This document shows positions 33,738 to 47,227 of a DNA stretch of 64,000 bases, piece by piece. The stretch is from RDXT01 sp033765305 (GTDB taxonomy: Bacteria > Bacteroidota > Bacteroidia > J057), in contig JANRID010000021.1 of NCBI GenBank assembly GCA_033765305.1, forward strand, positions 1-64,000, given 5' to 3'. Made by a program: the position numbers and the translations under genes. Each line of letters starts with the position of its first letter. Within the stretch, counting starts at the first letter, position 1. The notes beneath the pieces were generated by a model. That model was not told the origin of the DNA, ran no database searches, and saw only the letters and a program-made list of their open reading frames with translations.

Positions 33738-34631
33738 ATGAAACGGATGGCAACTGGAAAAGCCGCTGCGGTGCTGAGCCTGCTCCTGGCAAGCATTCTG
33801 CTGGCCCTGCCTGCGGCAGCGCCGGATCCGGGCATGCGCCCGGAAGACCAGGCCCGGCGGATGAACCTGGCCCTGCGCCGGACGGCGCATCTGCTGCTCG
33901 CCGCCGCAGGCGACAGCAGCTCGGCCATTCTGCCCGTACAGCAGACCGGTCCGCAGCAATGGCAGATCCGGATGCAGGGGGCCTTCGACTATGACCTGCT
34001 GCCGGGCCTGCTGGAAGCCTCCCTGCTGCTGCACCAGATCCGCAGCAATTACGATGCAGCGGTGCTGAGCTGCGAAGACGGGGAGCTGCAGCTGGGGTAC
34101 ACCTATCTGGATTTCAAGCAGTTTGGCGAAGTGCCCTGCAGCGGGCGCAGTCAGGCGCCCGGCTGCTGCGACCTGCAGGTCACCTGCCTGCCTGCGGATC
34201 AGCCGGCCGGCGCCGGCTTTCCCTGGCGCTGGCTGCTGGCAGGGGGCTGTGTGCTCGCTGCGGGCCTGCTGGCCTTCCGGCAGCCTGCGCCGCCGCAGCA
34301 CGTGCCGTCCGCGCCGGATCCGCAGGACACCGGCGCAATCCGCCTGAGCCGGACCCTGTTCGAGCCGCAGCGCCTGCTGCTCACCGTCGCCGGCGAGGCG
34401 CATACGCTCACCTACCGGGAGGCCCGCCTGCTGGAGCTGTTTGCCCGGCATCCCGGCGAGGTGCTGGAGCGGGCCCGCATCCTCGACACCGTCTGGGGCG
34501 CCGAAGGCGTCATTGTGGGCCGGAGTGTGGATGTATTCGTTTCGCGCCTGCGCAAGCTGCTGCGCGCTGATCCGGGCCTCCGCCTGGCGGCGGTCCACGG
34601 CGTCGGCTACCGGCTGGAGGTGCAGGCCTGA
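33738..34631 (+). CDS. membrane-anchored winged-helix regulator, inverted ToxR topology
   Basis: A 297-residue protein. N-terminal signal/anchor helix (residues 8-29); an extracytoplasmic domain (30-162) with five cysteines (112, 134, 143, 144, 150); a second membrane helix (WRWLLAGGCVLAAGLLAF, 163-180); then an OmpR-type winged helix (about 200-295: LTYREARLLELF, LERARILDTVWG, SVDVFVSRLRKLL, VHGVGYRL). In ToxR/CadC the DNA-binding domain is N-terminal; here it is C-terminal, so the sensor comes first. It probably senses redox or an envelope ligand and binds DNA from the membrane. A 7-of-8 -7 box (TATCTTTA, 33725-33732) abuts the start. No partner kinase is needed or present. Confidence 0.88.
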   Translation: MKRMATGKAAAVLSLLLASILLALPAAAPDPGMRPEDQARRMNLALRRTAHLLLAAAGDSSSAILPVQQTGPQQWQIRMQGAFDYDLLPGLLEASLLLHQIRSNYDAAVLSCEDGELQLGYTYLDFKQFGEVPCSGRSQAPGCCDLQVTCLPADQPAGAGFPWRWLLAGGCVLAAGLLAFRQPAPPQHVPSAPDPQDTGAIRLSRTLFEPQRLLLTVAGEAHTLTYREARLLELFARHPGEVLERARILDTVWGAEGVIVGRSVDVFVSRLRKLLRADPGLRLAAVHGVGYRLEVQA

Positions 34632-34646
34632 CCCTGAAATACCGCA

Positions 34647-34672
34647 AGGCCCCGGCAGCGATGCCGGGGCCT
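34647..34672. terminator. bidirectional terminator between regulator and secA
   Basis: Perfect 11-base arms AGGCCCCGGCA and TGCCGGGGCCT with a 4-base loop, followed by GTTTGAG; separates two convergent genes. Confidence 0.75.
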
Positions 34673-34694
34673 GTTTGAGATCTGTGTGTGCAGA

Positions 34695-37970
<3,276 letters not shown>

Positions 37971-38018
37971 CGGATGGGCATTGTTCGTGATCGGAAACCG
38001 GGTAAAGGACAGGCGAAA

Positions 38019-38849
38019 TTAGGAATTCTGCGCATGATTTTGTGCGGTGCTGCGGTCTGCTTCCTGGAGCAGGCCAAGCAGTTCGGCGTGGATGAGGCCA
38101 TTGGTGGCGACAATTTCGGCGCCGCTGCCATAGGCAGCGCCGCCGCGGTAATCGGTCACCTGGCCGCCTGCTTCGGTCACGAGCAGCGCGCCGGCGGCGA
38201 CATCCCAGGGATTGAGGCTGTATTCGAAGTAGCCGGCATAGCGGCCTGCGGCCACATAGGCGAGGTCGAGGGCTGCGCTGCCCATGCGGCGGAGGCCGTG
38301 CGCCTGATGCACCACCCGGTCCACAGCCCGCAGATGGGCCTCCAGCCGGGCGTGGCGCTGATAGGGGAATCCGGTGGCAATCAGCCCTTCAGCCATCATG
38401 GGCCGTCGGCTGACGCGGATGGGGGTGCCGTCGAGCCAGGCGCCGCCGCCCAGTACTGCATGAAACAGCCGCCCGCTCACCGGCTCGTATACGTAGCCGA
38501 GCACCGTACTGCCGGCAGCCTGCAGGGCCAGGCTGATGCAGAAGTGCGGCACGCCGTGGGTAAAGTTGGACGTGCCGTCGATGGGGTCGATCACCCAGAC
38601 GTATTCGTTGGTTCCAGGCTGATCCTCAAGCTCTTCGTTGATAAAACCGGAACCCGGCAGCAGGCGGGCGCAGCCTGCGCGCAGGCGCTCGTCGGCGCCT
38701 ACGTCCACATAGGTGAAGGGGTTGAAGGCACCCTTGAACTCCACCTGCGCATACTCGAAGGAGCGGAACTCCTGTGCGATATAGGCTCCGGTCTCCTGCA
38801 GCAGCTGCCGGATGCCGGAATCGAGCGTAGGATCGAGGTGAGGAGCCAT
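38019..38849 (-). CDS. inositol monophosphatase family phosphatase
   Basis: A 276-residue Mg2+-dependent phosphatase of the IMPase/FBPase fold. Metal-binding motifs: NEE (71-73), DPIDGTSNF (88-96) and NPWDVAAGALLVTEAGG near the C-terminus. Substrates in the family include inositol-1-phosphate and 3'-phosphoadenosine 5'-phosphate (CysQ-like); sequence alone does not separate them. Start set at 38849; a minus-strand -7 box TATCTTTG lies 25-32 bases upstream. Gap to secA 48 bases, same strand, so secA might be partly co-transcribed with it. Confidence 0.9.
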   Translation of the reverse strand: MAPHLDPTLDSGIRQLLQETGAYIAQEFRSFEYAQVEFKGAFNPFTYVDVGADERLRAGCARLLPGSGFINEELEDQPGTNEYVWVIDPIDGTSNFTHGVPHFCISLALQAAGSTVLGYVYEPVSGRLFHAVLGGGAWLDGTPIRVSRRPMMAEGLIATGFPYQRHARLEAHLRAVDRVVHQAHGLRRMGSAALDLAYVAAGRYAGYFEYSLNPWDVAAGALLVTEAGGQVTDYRGGAAYGSGAEIVATNGLIHAELLGLLQEADRSTAQNHAQNS

Positions 38850-38873
38850 GCGGAATCGGTGAACTGCGGCGCG

Positions 38874-38881
38874 CAAAGATA
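38874..38881 (-). promoter_or_regulatory. candidate -7 element (TATCTTTG) for the IMPase gene
   Basis: On the minus strand TATCTTTG matches TAnnTTTG, 25 bases upstream of ATG 38849. No well-spaced -33 TTG. Confidence 0.45.
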
Positions 38882-39000
38882 GGTACGAAAGCTGTGCCGA
38901 AGGAGTTTGCCCGGCACAAAATACCGGCTGCTGCCTGCCGGAATGGCTGCCTGCTGCCGGAGTGTCAGGCTGAGTGTGTTTTTTGTTGGCAAATACTAAT

Positions 39001-39008
39001 TAAATTTG
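39001..39008 (+). promoter_or_regulatory. candidate -7 element (TAAATTTG) for the VOC gene
   Basis: TAAATTTG in an AT-rich strip; a TTTG at 38982-38985 is only 15 bases upstream, short of the preferred 19. Confidence 0.45.
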
Positions 39009-39080
39009 CTTTTTGAAAAACAGATGTGTATGTTTACTCCGTCAATTTCACTTCCTTCTTCACCTCCTCATCCTGCTGCA

Positions 39081-39452
39081 ATGGCACACATGCTGAACTG
39101 GTTTGAGATCCCGGTCCGGGATATTCACCGCGCTTGCACGTTCTATGGCGCTATTTTCAACGCCGACATCCAGCCGACCGAATTCGCCGGGTTTACGATG
39201 GCCTATCTGCCAGGCCAGGACGGCGACGTGACCGGAGGCCTCATCCAGCACGAGATGTACACCCCGTCCCACCACGCAGGCCCGCTGCTGTACCTCAACG
39301 GCGGGGACGACCTGCAGGCCGTGCTCGACCGGGTAGAAGGCGCCGGCGGCCAGATCCTCAGCCCCAAGCGCGAGATTGCGCCGGAGGTAGGGTATATGGC
39401 CTTGTTCATCGACTCGGAGGGCAACCGCATGGCCCTGCACTCGATGGGCTGA
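39081..39452 (+). CDS. VOC/glyoxalase-like protein
   Basis: A 123-residue single-repeat vicinal-oxygen-chelate fold protein starting MAHMLNWFEIPVRDI. The strand-helix pattern with NWFEIPVRDI, YGAIFNADI, and FIDSEGNRMALHS is typical of the family. Metal-ligand residues are consistent with a metal site but the reaction (isomerisation, ring cleavage or antibiotic binding) cannot be assigned. In-frame starts exist at 39006 and 39024; 39081 best fits the family N-terminus. Confidence 0.88.
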   Translation: MAHMLNWFEIPVRDIHRACTFYGAIFNADIQPTEFAGFTMAYLPGQDGDVTGGLIQHEMYTPSHHAGPLLYLNGGDDLQAVLDRVEGAGGQILSPKREIAPEVGYMALFIDSEGNRMALHSMG

Positions 39453-39565
39453 GCGGATCGGGTCTGGCGCCCGGGCCGCGGATGCCGCATCTGCACAGCC
39501 GCTTTGGCAGGCTATGAAGATGTTTGCATATTTGGGCCTTGTCCGCCTTCTCTGATCCCATCCCG

Positions 39566-41197
39566 ATGCGTCTCCGATTGTTGATCTGTTGCTGGGCCGC
39601 AGGCTGGTGCGCCAGCCTGCCTGCCCAGGATCTGCCTGGCAGCCACGTAAGCGGCAGCTTCCAGACCGATGTCCAGTATCTCTTTCCCGACTCCATCATC
39701 GGCGCCCGCAGCGCGGACGAGACGGTGCTTTCCAACAGCTACCTGCAGCTCAGCTGGTCGCAGGGGCCGCTGAGCGCCGCCATCCGCTATGAAGCCTATC
39801 TCAATCCCCTCCTTGGCTTCGACCCCCGATACAAAGGCCAGGGCATCGCGCACCGGAGCGCCAGCTACCGGACGGAGCGGCTCGAAATCACGGCCGGCCA
39901 CACCTACGACCAGTTCGGCAACGGCATCATCTTCCGGGCCTATCAGGAATGGGCGCTGGGCATCGACAATGCCGTGGACGGGATCCGGGTGCTGGTCCGG
40001 CCTGTCAAGGGCCTGAGCATCAAAGGGCTGATCGGGCGCCAGCGCCGATTTTTCGGCTACAGCGAGGGTCTGCTGCGCGGCGGGGATCTGGAGCTGGATC
40101 TGAATGCGGCGTTCAAACCCCTCCAGGACGCCAAGACCCGCCTGACCATCGGCGGCAGTGTGATGAACCGCTTCCAGCAGGATGATGACCCCCGGCTGCT
40201 CCTGCCGGAGCAGGTATCGGCGTTCGCAGCACGCTTCCGCCTGCTGCGGGGCGGCTTCTCGCTCGACGGCGAGTATGCCTACAAAATCAACGACCCCTTC
40301 CAGCTCAACCGCTACGTGTACAACCCCGGCAGCGCCTGGTATGCCAGCGGCGCCTGGACCGGCAAGCGCTTTGGCTTGATTGTCAGCGGAAAACGCATCG
40401 ACAACATGGATTTCCGCTCGCAGCGGCAGGTCTCCCTCCAGGAAGCTACCCTGAGCTTTCTGCCGCCCATTTCCCGCCTCCATACCTACCGCCTGCCGAC
40501 CCTCTATCCCTATGCCACCCAGCTCAACGGCGAAGTGGGCTTCCAGGCCAGCCTCTACTACAACCTGCCTAAGAATACGCCGCTCGGCGGCAAGTACGGC
40601 ACCCAGATTTCGGTGAATTATTCCCGCATTCACGGCCTCGATACCGTATTCTCGGAGCCGGGCTTCCGGTATGCTTCGTCGTTTCTGGGCGACTGGGACA
40701 AGCTCTACTTCGAGGATCTGAACATCGAGATCAACCGGAAATGGACGCCCAAGCTCCGGACAATCCTGACGTACATTCACCTGAAATACAACAAGGACAT
40801 CATCGAGCTGGGCAGCCCCAATGCAGGCTTCGGCATCGTGGATACGCACATCGGCATTCTGGAAGCGCAGTACCGGCTGAAGCCCAAGGTCTCGCTGCGC
40901 GGCGAGGTGCAGCACATGTACACCCGCCAGGATTTGGGCAGCTGGGTGATGGCCCTGGCCGAGGTCTCCATCTCGCCGCACTGGTACCTCACCCTGTCCG
41001 ACGAATACAACTACGGCAATCCCGATCCTGCGCGGCGGGTGCATTACTACTTCGCTTCGGCGGCCTACGCCTTCGAGTCCACGCGCATTGCGCTGACGTA
41101 CAGCCGCCAGCGGCGGGGCCTGCTCTGTGTGGGCGGCATCTGCCGGGAGGTGCCCGCTTCCAACGGATTCGGGCTCTCGGTGGCCAGCACCTTCTAG
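39566..41197 (+). CDS. DUF6029-like outer-membrane barrel protein
   Basis: A 543-residue exported protein with signal peptide (LLICCWAAGWCASLPAQ) and numerous amphipathic strands closing with SVASTF, the pattern of an outer-membrane beta barrel. The early segment GNGIIFRAYQEWALGIDNAVDGIRV resembles the conserved core of the Bacteroidota DUF6029 family. Function unknown. Its stop is only three bases from that of the convergent lysozyme-like gene. Confidence 0.7.
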   Translation: MRLRLLICCWAAGWCASLPAQDLPGSHVSGSFQTDVQYLFPDSIIGARSADETVLSNSYLQLSWSQGPLSAAIRYEAYLNPLLGFDPRYKGQGIAHRSASYRTERLEITAGHTYDQFGNGIIFRAYQEWALGIDNAVDGIRVLVRPVKGLSIKGLIGRQRRFFGYSEGLLRGGDLELDLNAAFKPLQDAKTRLTIGGSVMNRFQQDDDPRLLLPEQVSAFAARFRLLRGGFSLDGEYAYKINDPFQLNRYVYNPGSAWYASGAWTGKRFGLIVSGKRIDNMDFRSQRQVSLQEATLSFLPPISRLHTYRLPTLYPYATQLNGEVGFQASLYYNLPKNTPLGGKYGTQISVNYSRIHGLDTVFSEPGFRYASSFLGDWDKLYFEDLNIEINRKWTPKLRTILTYIHLKYNKDIIELGSPNAGFGIVDTHIGILEAQYRLKPKVSLRGEVQHMYTRQDLGSWVMALAEVSISPHWYLTLSDEYNYGNPDPARRVHYYFASAAYAFESTRIALTYSRQRRGLLCVGGICREVPASNGFGLSVASTF

Positions 41198-41200
41198 CGG

Positions 41201-41845
41201 TCAGGGCGTCTGGTACCTCGCCATGCGGCTGAGCCCTTTGGATACGTACTGCGGATCATGGGTGAATGCCCGCCCGCTGGCAGGCATCGGATGGCCGGTA
41301 TTGTGCAGGTGGAAGGCATCCGCATACCGCCCCTTCCGCACGTAGCTGCCGTAGGTCAGGTTGATCCAGCGGGCCGCCCAGTCCACTGCATTGGCCCCCC
41401 GCAGGTCGGCCACTTTGACATCCACCTGCAGGCATTTGTATCCCATCAGCTGAAACGGCCCCCAGGAGCTGGCCAGATTGCGCAGCGCAGCATCCGAGGC
41501 GTCGGCGATCATTTCCGGCGTCACGTGTTCGTAGCGGCTGCTTTCCCGGTTCTGGAGGCGCTTCAGCTGGCGGTACACCTTGGGCTCGAAACGCCGCGCC
41601 GCCGGGCTGAAGCCGCTGCACTCCAGGAAGCACAGCGCCTTGAGAAAGGCCGGGTCCAGGTCGTATTTGGCTGCCGCGGAATCAATCTGCGCGCCGTAAT
41701 TCTGCTCCACCCGGTCGGGCTGGCGCGGCGGGGGCGCACTTCCGCCGCCTCCGAACAGAAGCGAATAGAGGGAATATACGGCAAACCCCGCCAGGGCTGC
41801 CAGGATCAGCAAAACAATCAACCCTTTGCGCATCGATTCAGCCAT
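41201..41845 (-). CDS. membrane-anchored lysozyme-like / lytic transglycosylase-like protein
   Basis: A 214-residue protein: a short cytoplasmic tail, membrane helix (GLIVLLILAALAGFAVYSLY), proline-rich linker and a lysozyme-fold domain. The presumptive catalytic Glu is in ALCFLECSGF; ARRFEPKVYRQLKRL and SSWGPFQLMGYKCL match muramidase/SLT-type cores that cut the peptidoglycan glycan strand. Start at 41845 gives the best N-terminus; ATG at 41833 is an alternative, and the longer upstream frame is not protein-like. Acts in the periplasm, perhaps in wall remodelling. Confidence 0.75.
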   Translation of the reverse strand: MAESMRKGLIVLLILAALAGFAVYSLYSLLFGGGGSAPPPRQPDRVEQNYGAQIDSAAAKYDLDPAFLKALCFLECSGFSPAARRFEPKVYRQLKRLQNRESSRYEHVTPEMIADASDAALRNLASSWGPFQLMGYKCLQVDVKVADLRGANAVDWAARWINLTYGSYVRKGRYADAFHLHNTGHPMPASGRAFTHDPQYVSKGLSRMARYQTP

Positions 41846-42023
41846 CCTGCCAGATTGGGGGAAGCAGGATTCAACCTGCATATACGGATGGGCGGAGAGC
41901 GGGTTGGCGCAGCGCGTCCGTTTTTGGCGGCGGCGTGCCATGACTCTGATCATTGCATGGCCGGAGCCCGGCAGGCAACTTCGCGGATCTTCTGCTGATC
42001 TTGTACCCTCCAATCCAAACGCA

Positions 42024-42458
42024 ATGCGTATCCGCAAGCTTCTGCCCCTCTGTGCCGTGACAGCGGCCCTGCTGCTCGCCTCCTGCCGCCCCGACCCCGT
42101 AGATCCCGGCGGGAAGGGATTGGTTTCCTTCAAGGCTGATCCGGTGTATGCCGCGTCCAAGGTGGAATTTGCCGTGCAGATCCAATTCACCGGCGGGGGC
42201 GGCGCCACGGCCATCGAGTACACCATCTCCGACGGCGCCTCAGTCATCCGCAGCGGCACCGCGCAGGCAACCGTCAATCCGGACGGGCTGAAGATCTTCT
42301 ACGAATCTGCGGCAATCGCCGAACCGATCGATGCGGCTGCCTACAGCGGCAAAACCCTCACGGTCCGCCTCGACCCGGACGACAAGGCGACCCTTGGCAC
42401 CTACACCACGCCCACGTATACGGAGTTGTACCGGACCGCCACATTCATTGTGAATTAA
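42024..42458 (+). CDS. small lipoprotein of unknown function
   Basis: A 144-residue lipoprotein: signal MRIRKLLPLCAVTAALLLASC with Cys near 21, then a compact beta-rich domain (VEFAVQIQFTGGGGATAIEYTISDG) reminiscent of an Ig-like or carbohydrate-binding-type sandwich. No enzyme motif. It is convergent with the GNAT gene, 22 bases apart. Confidence 0.75.
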   Translation: MRIRKLLPLCAVTAALLLASCRPDPVDPGGKGLVSFKADPVYAASKVEFAVQIQFTGGGGATAIEYTISDGASVIRSGTAQATVNPDGLKIFYESAAIAEPIDAAAYSGKTLTVRLDPDDKATLGTYTTPTYTELYRTATFIVN

Positions 42459-42480
42459 GCCAGCGGAAGGTGGCCGGCCT

Positions 42481-43002
42481 CTAGTCCCTGCGCATCAGCC
42501 GGTAGCGGATCACGCCGGGCTCCGAGCCTTCGCCGATGTACTCGAAGCCGCATTTTTCCAGCACCCCGATGGAGGCCTGCAGCTCCGGGAGGGTCTCCGC
42601 AATGACAGCCTGCACGTCCGGATGGGCCCAGGCCCGCTGCACAAGCGCTGCGGCAGCCTCTGCCGCATAGCCCAGCCGCCGGTTCGAAGGCAGCACCGAA
42701 TATCCGATCTCGACCTGGCCCTCCAGGTCGGGCGGGCCTTTGTAACCGATCACCCCGATCAGCGCGGATTCCGGCTCCGGCAGGGTGATGTAGTACAGCG
42801 GCCACTCCAGATGTGCGGGAGACTGCTCCATCAGGTCCAGGGTGTACTGAATGGCCTGGGCATCATACAGCTCCGGAGGCCAGTCTTCGCTGACGTGGCA
42901 GCCGGTAGCCTGCGACAGCGCTTCGCGCCCTTCCAGATCTGCGCGGAGCAGCAGGGCAGTGGCAGGAATGAGCCGCAGCCGTTGCGTGTAAATGGGTGTC
43001 AT
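42481..43002 (-). CDS. GNAT-family N-acetyltransferase (RimJ/RimL-like)
   Basis: A 173-residue acetyl-CoA-dependent transferase of the ribosomal-protein-type GNAT group (starts MTPIYTQRLRLIPAT). The acetyl-CoA-binding core is IGYSVLPSNRRLGYAAEAAAALVQRAW, and the C-terminal ETLPELQASIGVLEKCGFEYIGE strand-helix is intact. Acceptor substrate unknown (protein N-terminus, ribosomal protein or small amine). Start chosen at 43002. Confidence 0.9.
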   Translation of the reverse strand: MTPIYTQRLRLIPATALLLRADLEGREALSQATGCHVSEDWPPELYDAQAIQYTLDLMEQSPAHLEWPLYYITLPEPESALIGVIGYKGPPDLEGQVEIGYSVLPSNRRLGYAAEAAAALVQRAWAHPDVQAVIAETLPELQASIGVLEKCGFEYIGEGSEPGVIRYRLMRRD

Positions 43003-43087
43003 CGGGGCAATATAGAAAAATCCCGGCTGCGGGGCGGCAGCCATGTCCGGGGAATTTGCGTATCTATACGGGAAATCGAGGAAATCT

Positions 43088-44272
43088 ATGCATATGCGCA
43101 CGCTGATGCTGTTTTGTATGCTGGGCGCGGCTGCCGCCGCAGCGCAGCAGCCGGGAATCCGCTTCCGGACCGGCACCTGGCAGGAAGCCCTGAATGCCGC
43201 CCGTGCAGAACGCAAGCTGATCTTTGTGGATGCCTACACCGAATGGTGCGGCCCCTGCAAGGCGATGGTCCGCAACACCTTCCCCAATCCCCAGGTGGCC
43301 GAGTATTTCAATGCCCACTTCATCAACCTTCAGCTCGATATGGAGAAGGGCGAAGGCCCGGCATTTGCCGCCCGCTACCAGGTGACGGCCTATCCGACCT
43401 TGCTGTTCATCAATTACCGGGGCGACGTGGTGCATCAGGCGCTCGGCTACCGCGACCCGGCGGGCCTGGCCAATGAGGGCCGCATCGCCAATGACCCTGC
43501 CCGCAATGCAGAAACCCTCGCGCTGATGGTGGCTGAAGGGTCGAAGGAACCGGAGGTGCTGCTCCGCCATGCGCTCAATCTCCGGCAGCAGGGCAAGCCG
43601 TTCCAGGAAGCTGCCGCAGCCTATTTCAGCACGCAGACGGAAAAAGACTTGGCTTCGCCCGCCAACTGGGAGGCCATCCGGCTGCTGTGCACCGATGCGG
43701 AGAGCCGCGAATTCGCCTGGCTGACCGCCAGGCGCAGCAAGCTGGCGAAGGCCTACGGGCAGCAGGCGGTGGAGGATAAAATCCGCGAGGTGCTGCGCGC
43801 CCACACGATCAGAGCGGGGCTGACTCGCAGCCAGACGCAGTACGAAACGGCGCTCCGGCTCGCGCAGGCGGGCCTGGATGACGGAGGGCAGTTTGCGGCG
43901 CGGCTGCGGATGACCTATGCCGAGGCGCAGGCCGACTGGGGTGCCTACGGCGCGGCGGCGAGCGCCTATTTCGGCCGCTACACCGTCACCGATCCGAAGG
44001 AGCTGAGCCGGGCGGCCTCGCTGGCAGCGGCGCATATCCAGGATCCGGCCCTGCACCGCCAGGCGCTGGGCTGGGCGCGGCAGTCGGCAGCCCTCGACAT
44101 GGCCTTTTATACCCAGGAGCCCTATGCGCGGCTGCTGTATCTGCTGGAGGAATACCCCGAGGCGCTCAAAGCCGCCTACGTAGCCCGGAACCTCGCCGGC
44201 AATGACGCCGCTGCGCAGGAAACCGCCGACCGGCTCATCCGCGACATCCGGGCAACATCCGCAGGCCGCTAG
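43088..44272 (+). CDS. exported thioredoxin-TPR protein
   Basis: A 394-residue periplasmic protein: signal peptide (MHMRTLMLFCMLGAAAAAAQ), thioredoxin fold with WCGPC (C54 and C57) in the first ~130 residues, cis-Pro region VTAYPTLLFI, then a helical TPR-like C-terminus. This resembles DUF255-type/thioredoxin 'stress' proteins of Bacteroidota, probably a disulfide reductase or isomerase bound to client proteins. ATGs at 43088 and 43094 are both possible starts. It is a second, exported counterpart to the cytoplasmic thioredoxin-TPR protein at 26809. Confidence 0.85.
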   Translation: MHMRTLMLFCMLGAAAAAAQQPGIRFRTGTWQEALNAARAERKLIFVDAYTEWCGPCKAMVRNTFPNPQVAEYFNAHFINLQLDMEKGEGPAFAARYQVTAYPTLLFINYRGDVVHQALGYRDPAGLANEGRIANDPARNAETLALMVAEGSKEPEVLLRHALNLRQQGKPFQEAAAAYFSTQTEKDLASPANWEAIRLLCTDAESREFAWLTARRSKLAKAYGQQAVEDKIREVLRAHTIRAGLTRSQTQYETALRLAQAGLDDGGQFAARLRMTYAEAQADWGAYGAAASAYFGRYTVTDPKELSRAASLAAAHIQDPALHRQALGWARQSAALDMAFYTQEPYARLLYLLEEYPEALKAAYVARNLAGNDAAAQETADRLIRDIRATSAGR

Positions 44273-44284
44273 CCGCTAGGCCGG

Positions 44285-44575
44285 TCAGTAGGCAGCCCAG
44301 CTGCCCCATTCCGCAGGCGGGTGGGCCTGCAGCCGCTGCGCATCCTCATCCGGCACCGCAATCCGGATGCTGCCGCCGCCGGTATCCACCCGCAGCACCC
44401 GGATGCCCTGCCGGGCCAGCTCATAGGTAATCTGGGCCTCCAGCGGACGCCGGCTGTCCTGCGCGCGCTGCTCCAGCCTGCGGCTGGCTTCAGGATCCAG
44501 ATAATGCGTCCAGGCGCCTGTCTGTTTGCAGGCGCTCAGAAGAATCAGCAGTGCCAGGTATAGCCACTGGTTCAT
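44285..44575 (-). CDS. small lipoprotein of unknown function
   Basis: A 96-residue lipoprotein (MNQWLYLALLILLSAC, Cys near 16). The mature part is short, with DPEASRRLEQRAQ helix and IRVLRVDTGGGSIRIAVPD strands that look like the YfiR/OmpA-linked small fold but cannot be assigned. It overlaps no other gene; 12 bases from the convergent thioredoxin-TPR gene. Confidence 0.65.
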   Translation of the reverse strand: MNQWLYLALLILLSACKQTGAWTHYLDPEASRRLEQRAQDSRRPLEAQITYELARQGIRVLRVDTGGGSIRIAVPDEDAQRLQAHPPAEWGSWAAY

Positions 44576-44682
44576 AGGCAGTCGTTTTCAGCTATGACGA
44601 AATCCAGGGCATCATGGCTGTATGCGTGCCGGACCCCTGATCCGGCGTGCAGCAATGGCAGCGATGCGTGCAGCCCCGGCGC

Positions 44683-46098
<1,416 letters not shown>

Positions 46099-46175
46099 CT
46101 CATGGCGCATGTTAGGGTGACAGGCTGCAGGAGCCGGATATGATAGGGTAACGATCGGCCTGCGGCAAAAGTTAT

Positions 46176-46186
46176 CCCGATTCGGG
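46176..46186. repeat. CCCGATTCGGG inverted repeat in a divergent intergenic region
   Basis: Arms CCCGA and TCGGG around a central T, between the dehydrogenase and OmpA genes. It is the third intergenic occurrence of a CCCGA(A)/TTCGGG core in this window, after 7631-7670 and 10085-10106. Confidence 0.35.
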
Positions 46187-46307
46187 CAGCGGGGTACCGA
46201 AACCTTGCGGCTAATTTGCTTATTTAAAGAAGTATGAATAACTATGCGCTCGAATTGTCCCGGAAATTTGGAATATACCGGAGGCTCCACTTACAACACA
46301 AAGCCCT

Positions 46308-47078
46308 ATGAAGCTCACCGCAATTGGCACCAGGATGCTGGCGATGGTCATCGCAATGAGCCTCCTGGCTTCCTGCGTCTCGAAGAAGAAGTACCAGGAA
46401 GCGCTCACCCGCGCCGCCGCCGAGAAAAGCGCGCTGGAAAGCGAAATCCAGTCCCTTCAGGCTGATAACGACAAGCTGAAGGCCGACTCGGAGCAGCTCC
46501 AGAAGAACCTCAACATGTCTTCTGAAGAAATCAAGCGTCTGAGCGAGGAGATCAAGGCCAACAATGCCAAGATCGCCGCGCTGCAGAACTCGATCAAGGA
46601 AGCGTTCAGCACCTACAATCCTCAGGATGTGGTGGTCGAAGAGCGCAACGGCAAGCTCTACATCGTGATGGCCAACAAGATCCTCTACAAGTCCGGCAGC
46701 GCCGACCTGGCCGATGGATCTCAGGAAATCATCAGCAAGCTCGCTACGGTGATCAACAACAACCCCGGCCTGAACATCCTGATCGAAGGCCACACCGACA
46801 ATGAGCCGGTGAAGGTGAACAAGAACAAGTACGCCGACAACTGGGGCCTCTCCGTGGCCCGCTCCACCAACGTGGTGCGCGCACTGGAAAAAGCAGGCGT
46901 CAGCCCTGCCCGCCTCATCGCTTCCGGCAAAGGCGACACCCAGCCCATCGCCGACAACGCCACCGAGGCCGGCCGCGACACCAACCGCCGCACCGAGTTC
47001 GTCGTGCTGCCCAAGACCGACGGCCTGTACCGGATGTACAAGAGCAATTTCTCCGAGACGGGCTCCGGCATGAAGTGA
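46308..47078 (+). CDS. OmpA-family lipoprotein with coiled coil
   Basis: A 256-residue lipoprotein (LLASC, Cys23), then a coiled coil of about 75 residues (residues 30-100, rich in Lys/Glu/Leu), then a C-terminal OmpA-like peptidoglycan-binding domain (LYKSGSADLADGSQEII, LIEGHTDNEPV, NWGLSVARSTNVVRALEKAG, DTNRRTEFVVLP). Acts in the periplasm to tether outer membrane or envelope complexes to peptidoglycan. It uses more AAG/GAA-type codons than its neighbours and is followed by the best terminator in the window, which suits a highly expressed gene. Confidence 0.95.
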   Translation: MKLTAIGTRMLAMVIAMSLLASCVSKKKYQEALTRAAAEKSALESEIQSLQADNDKLKADSEQLQKNLNMSSEEIKRLSEEIKANNAKIAALQNSIKEAFSTYNPQDVVVEERNGKLYIVMANKILYKSGSADLADGSQEIISKLATVINNNPGLNILIEGHTDNEPVKVNKNKYADNWGLSVARSTNVVRALEKAGVSPARLIASGKGDTQPIADNATEAGRDTNRRTEFVVLPKTDGLYRMYKSNFSETGSGMK

Positions 47079-47103
47079 TCTCTTCCGGAGAATGAAATCC
47101 TGC

Positions 47104-47133
47104 AATCCCGCCCGCAAGGGCGGGATTTTTTGT
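47104..47133 (+). terminator. rho-independent terminator
   Basis: Perfect 10-base stem AATCCCGCCC/GGGCGGGATT with a GCAA tetraloop and a TTTTTTG tail, 26 bases past the OmpA-like stop. Confidence 0.9.
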
Positions 47134-47227
47134 TGCCGGCCGGCAGCCCAGCATCCTGCCGCACAATTTGTTAGGATATTTCCGGGTTAATAGGTATATT
47201 CATTCTGAACTACCAAACTCAATCGCC

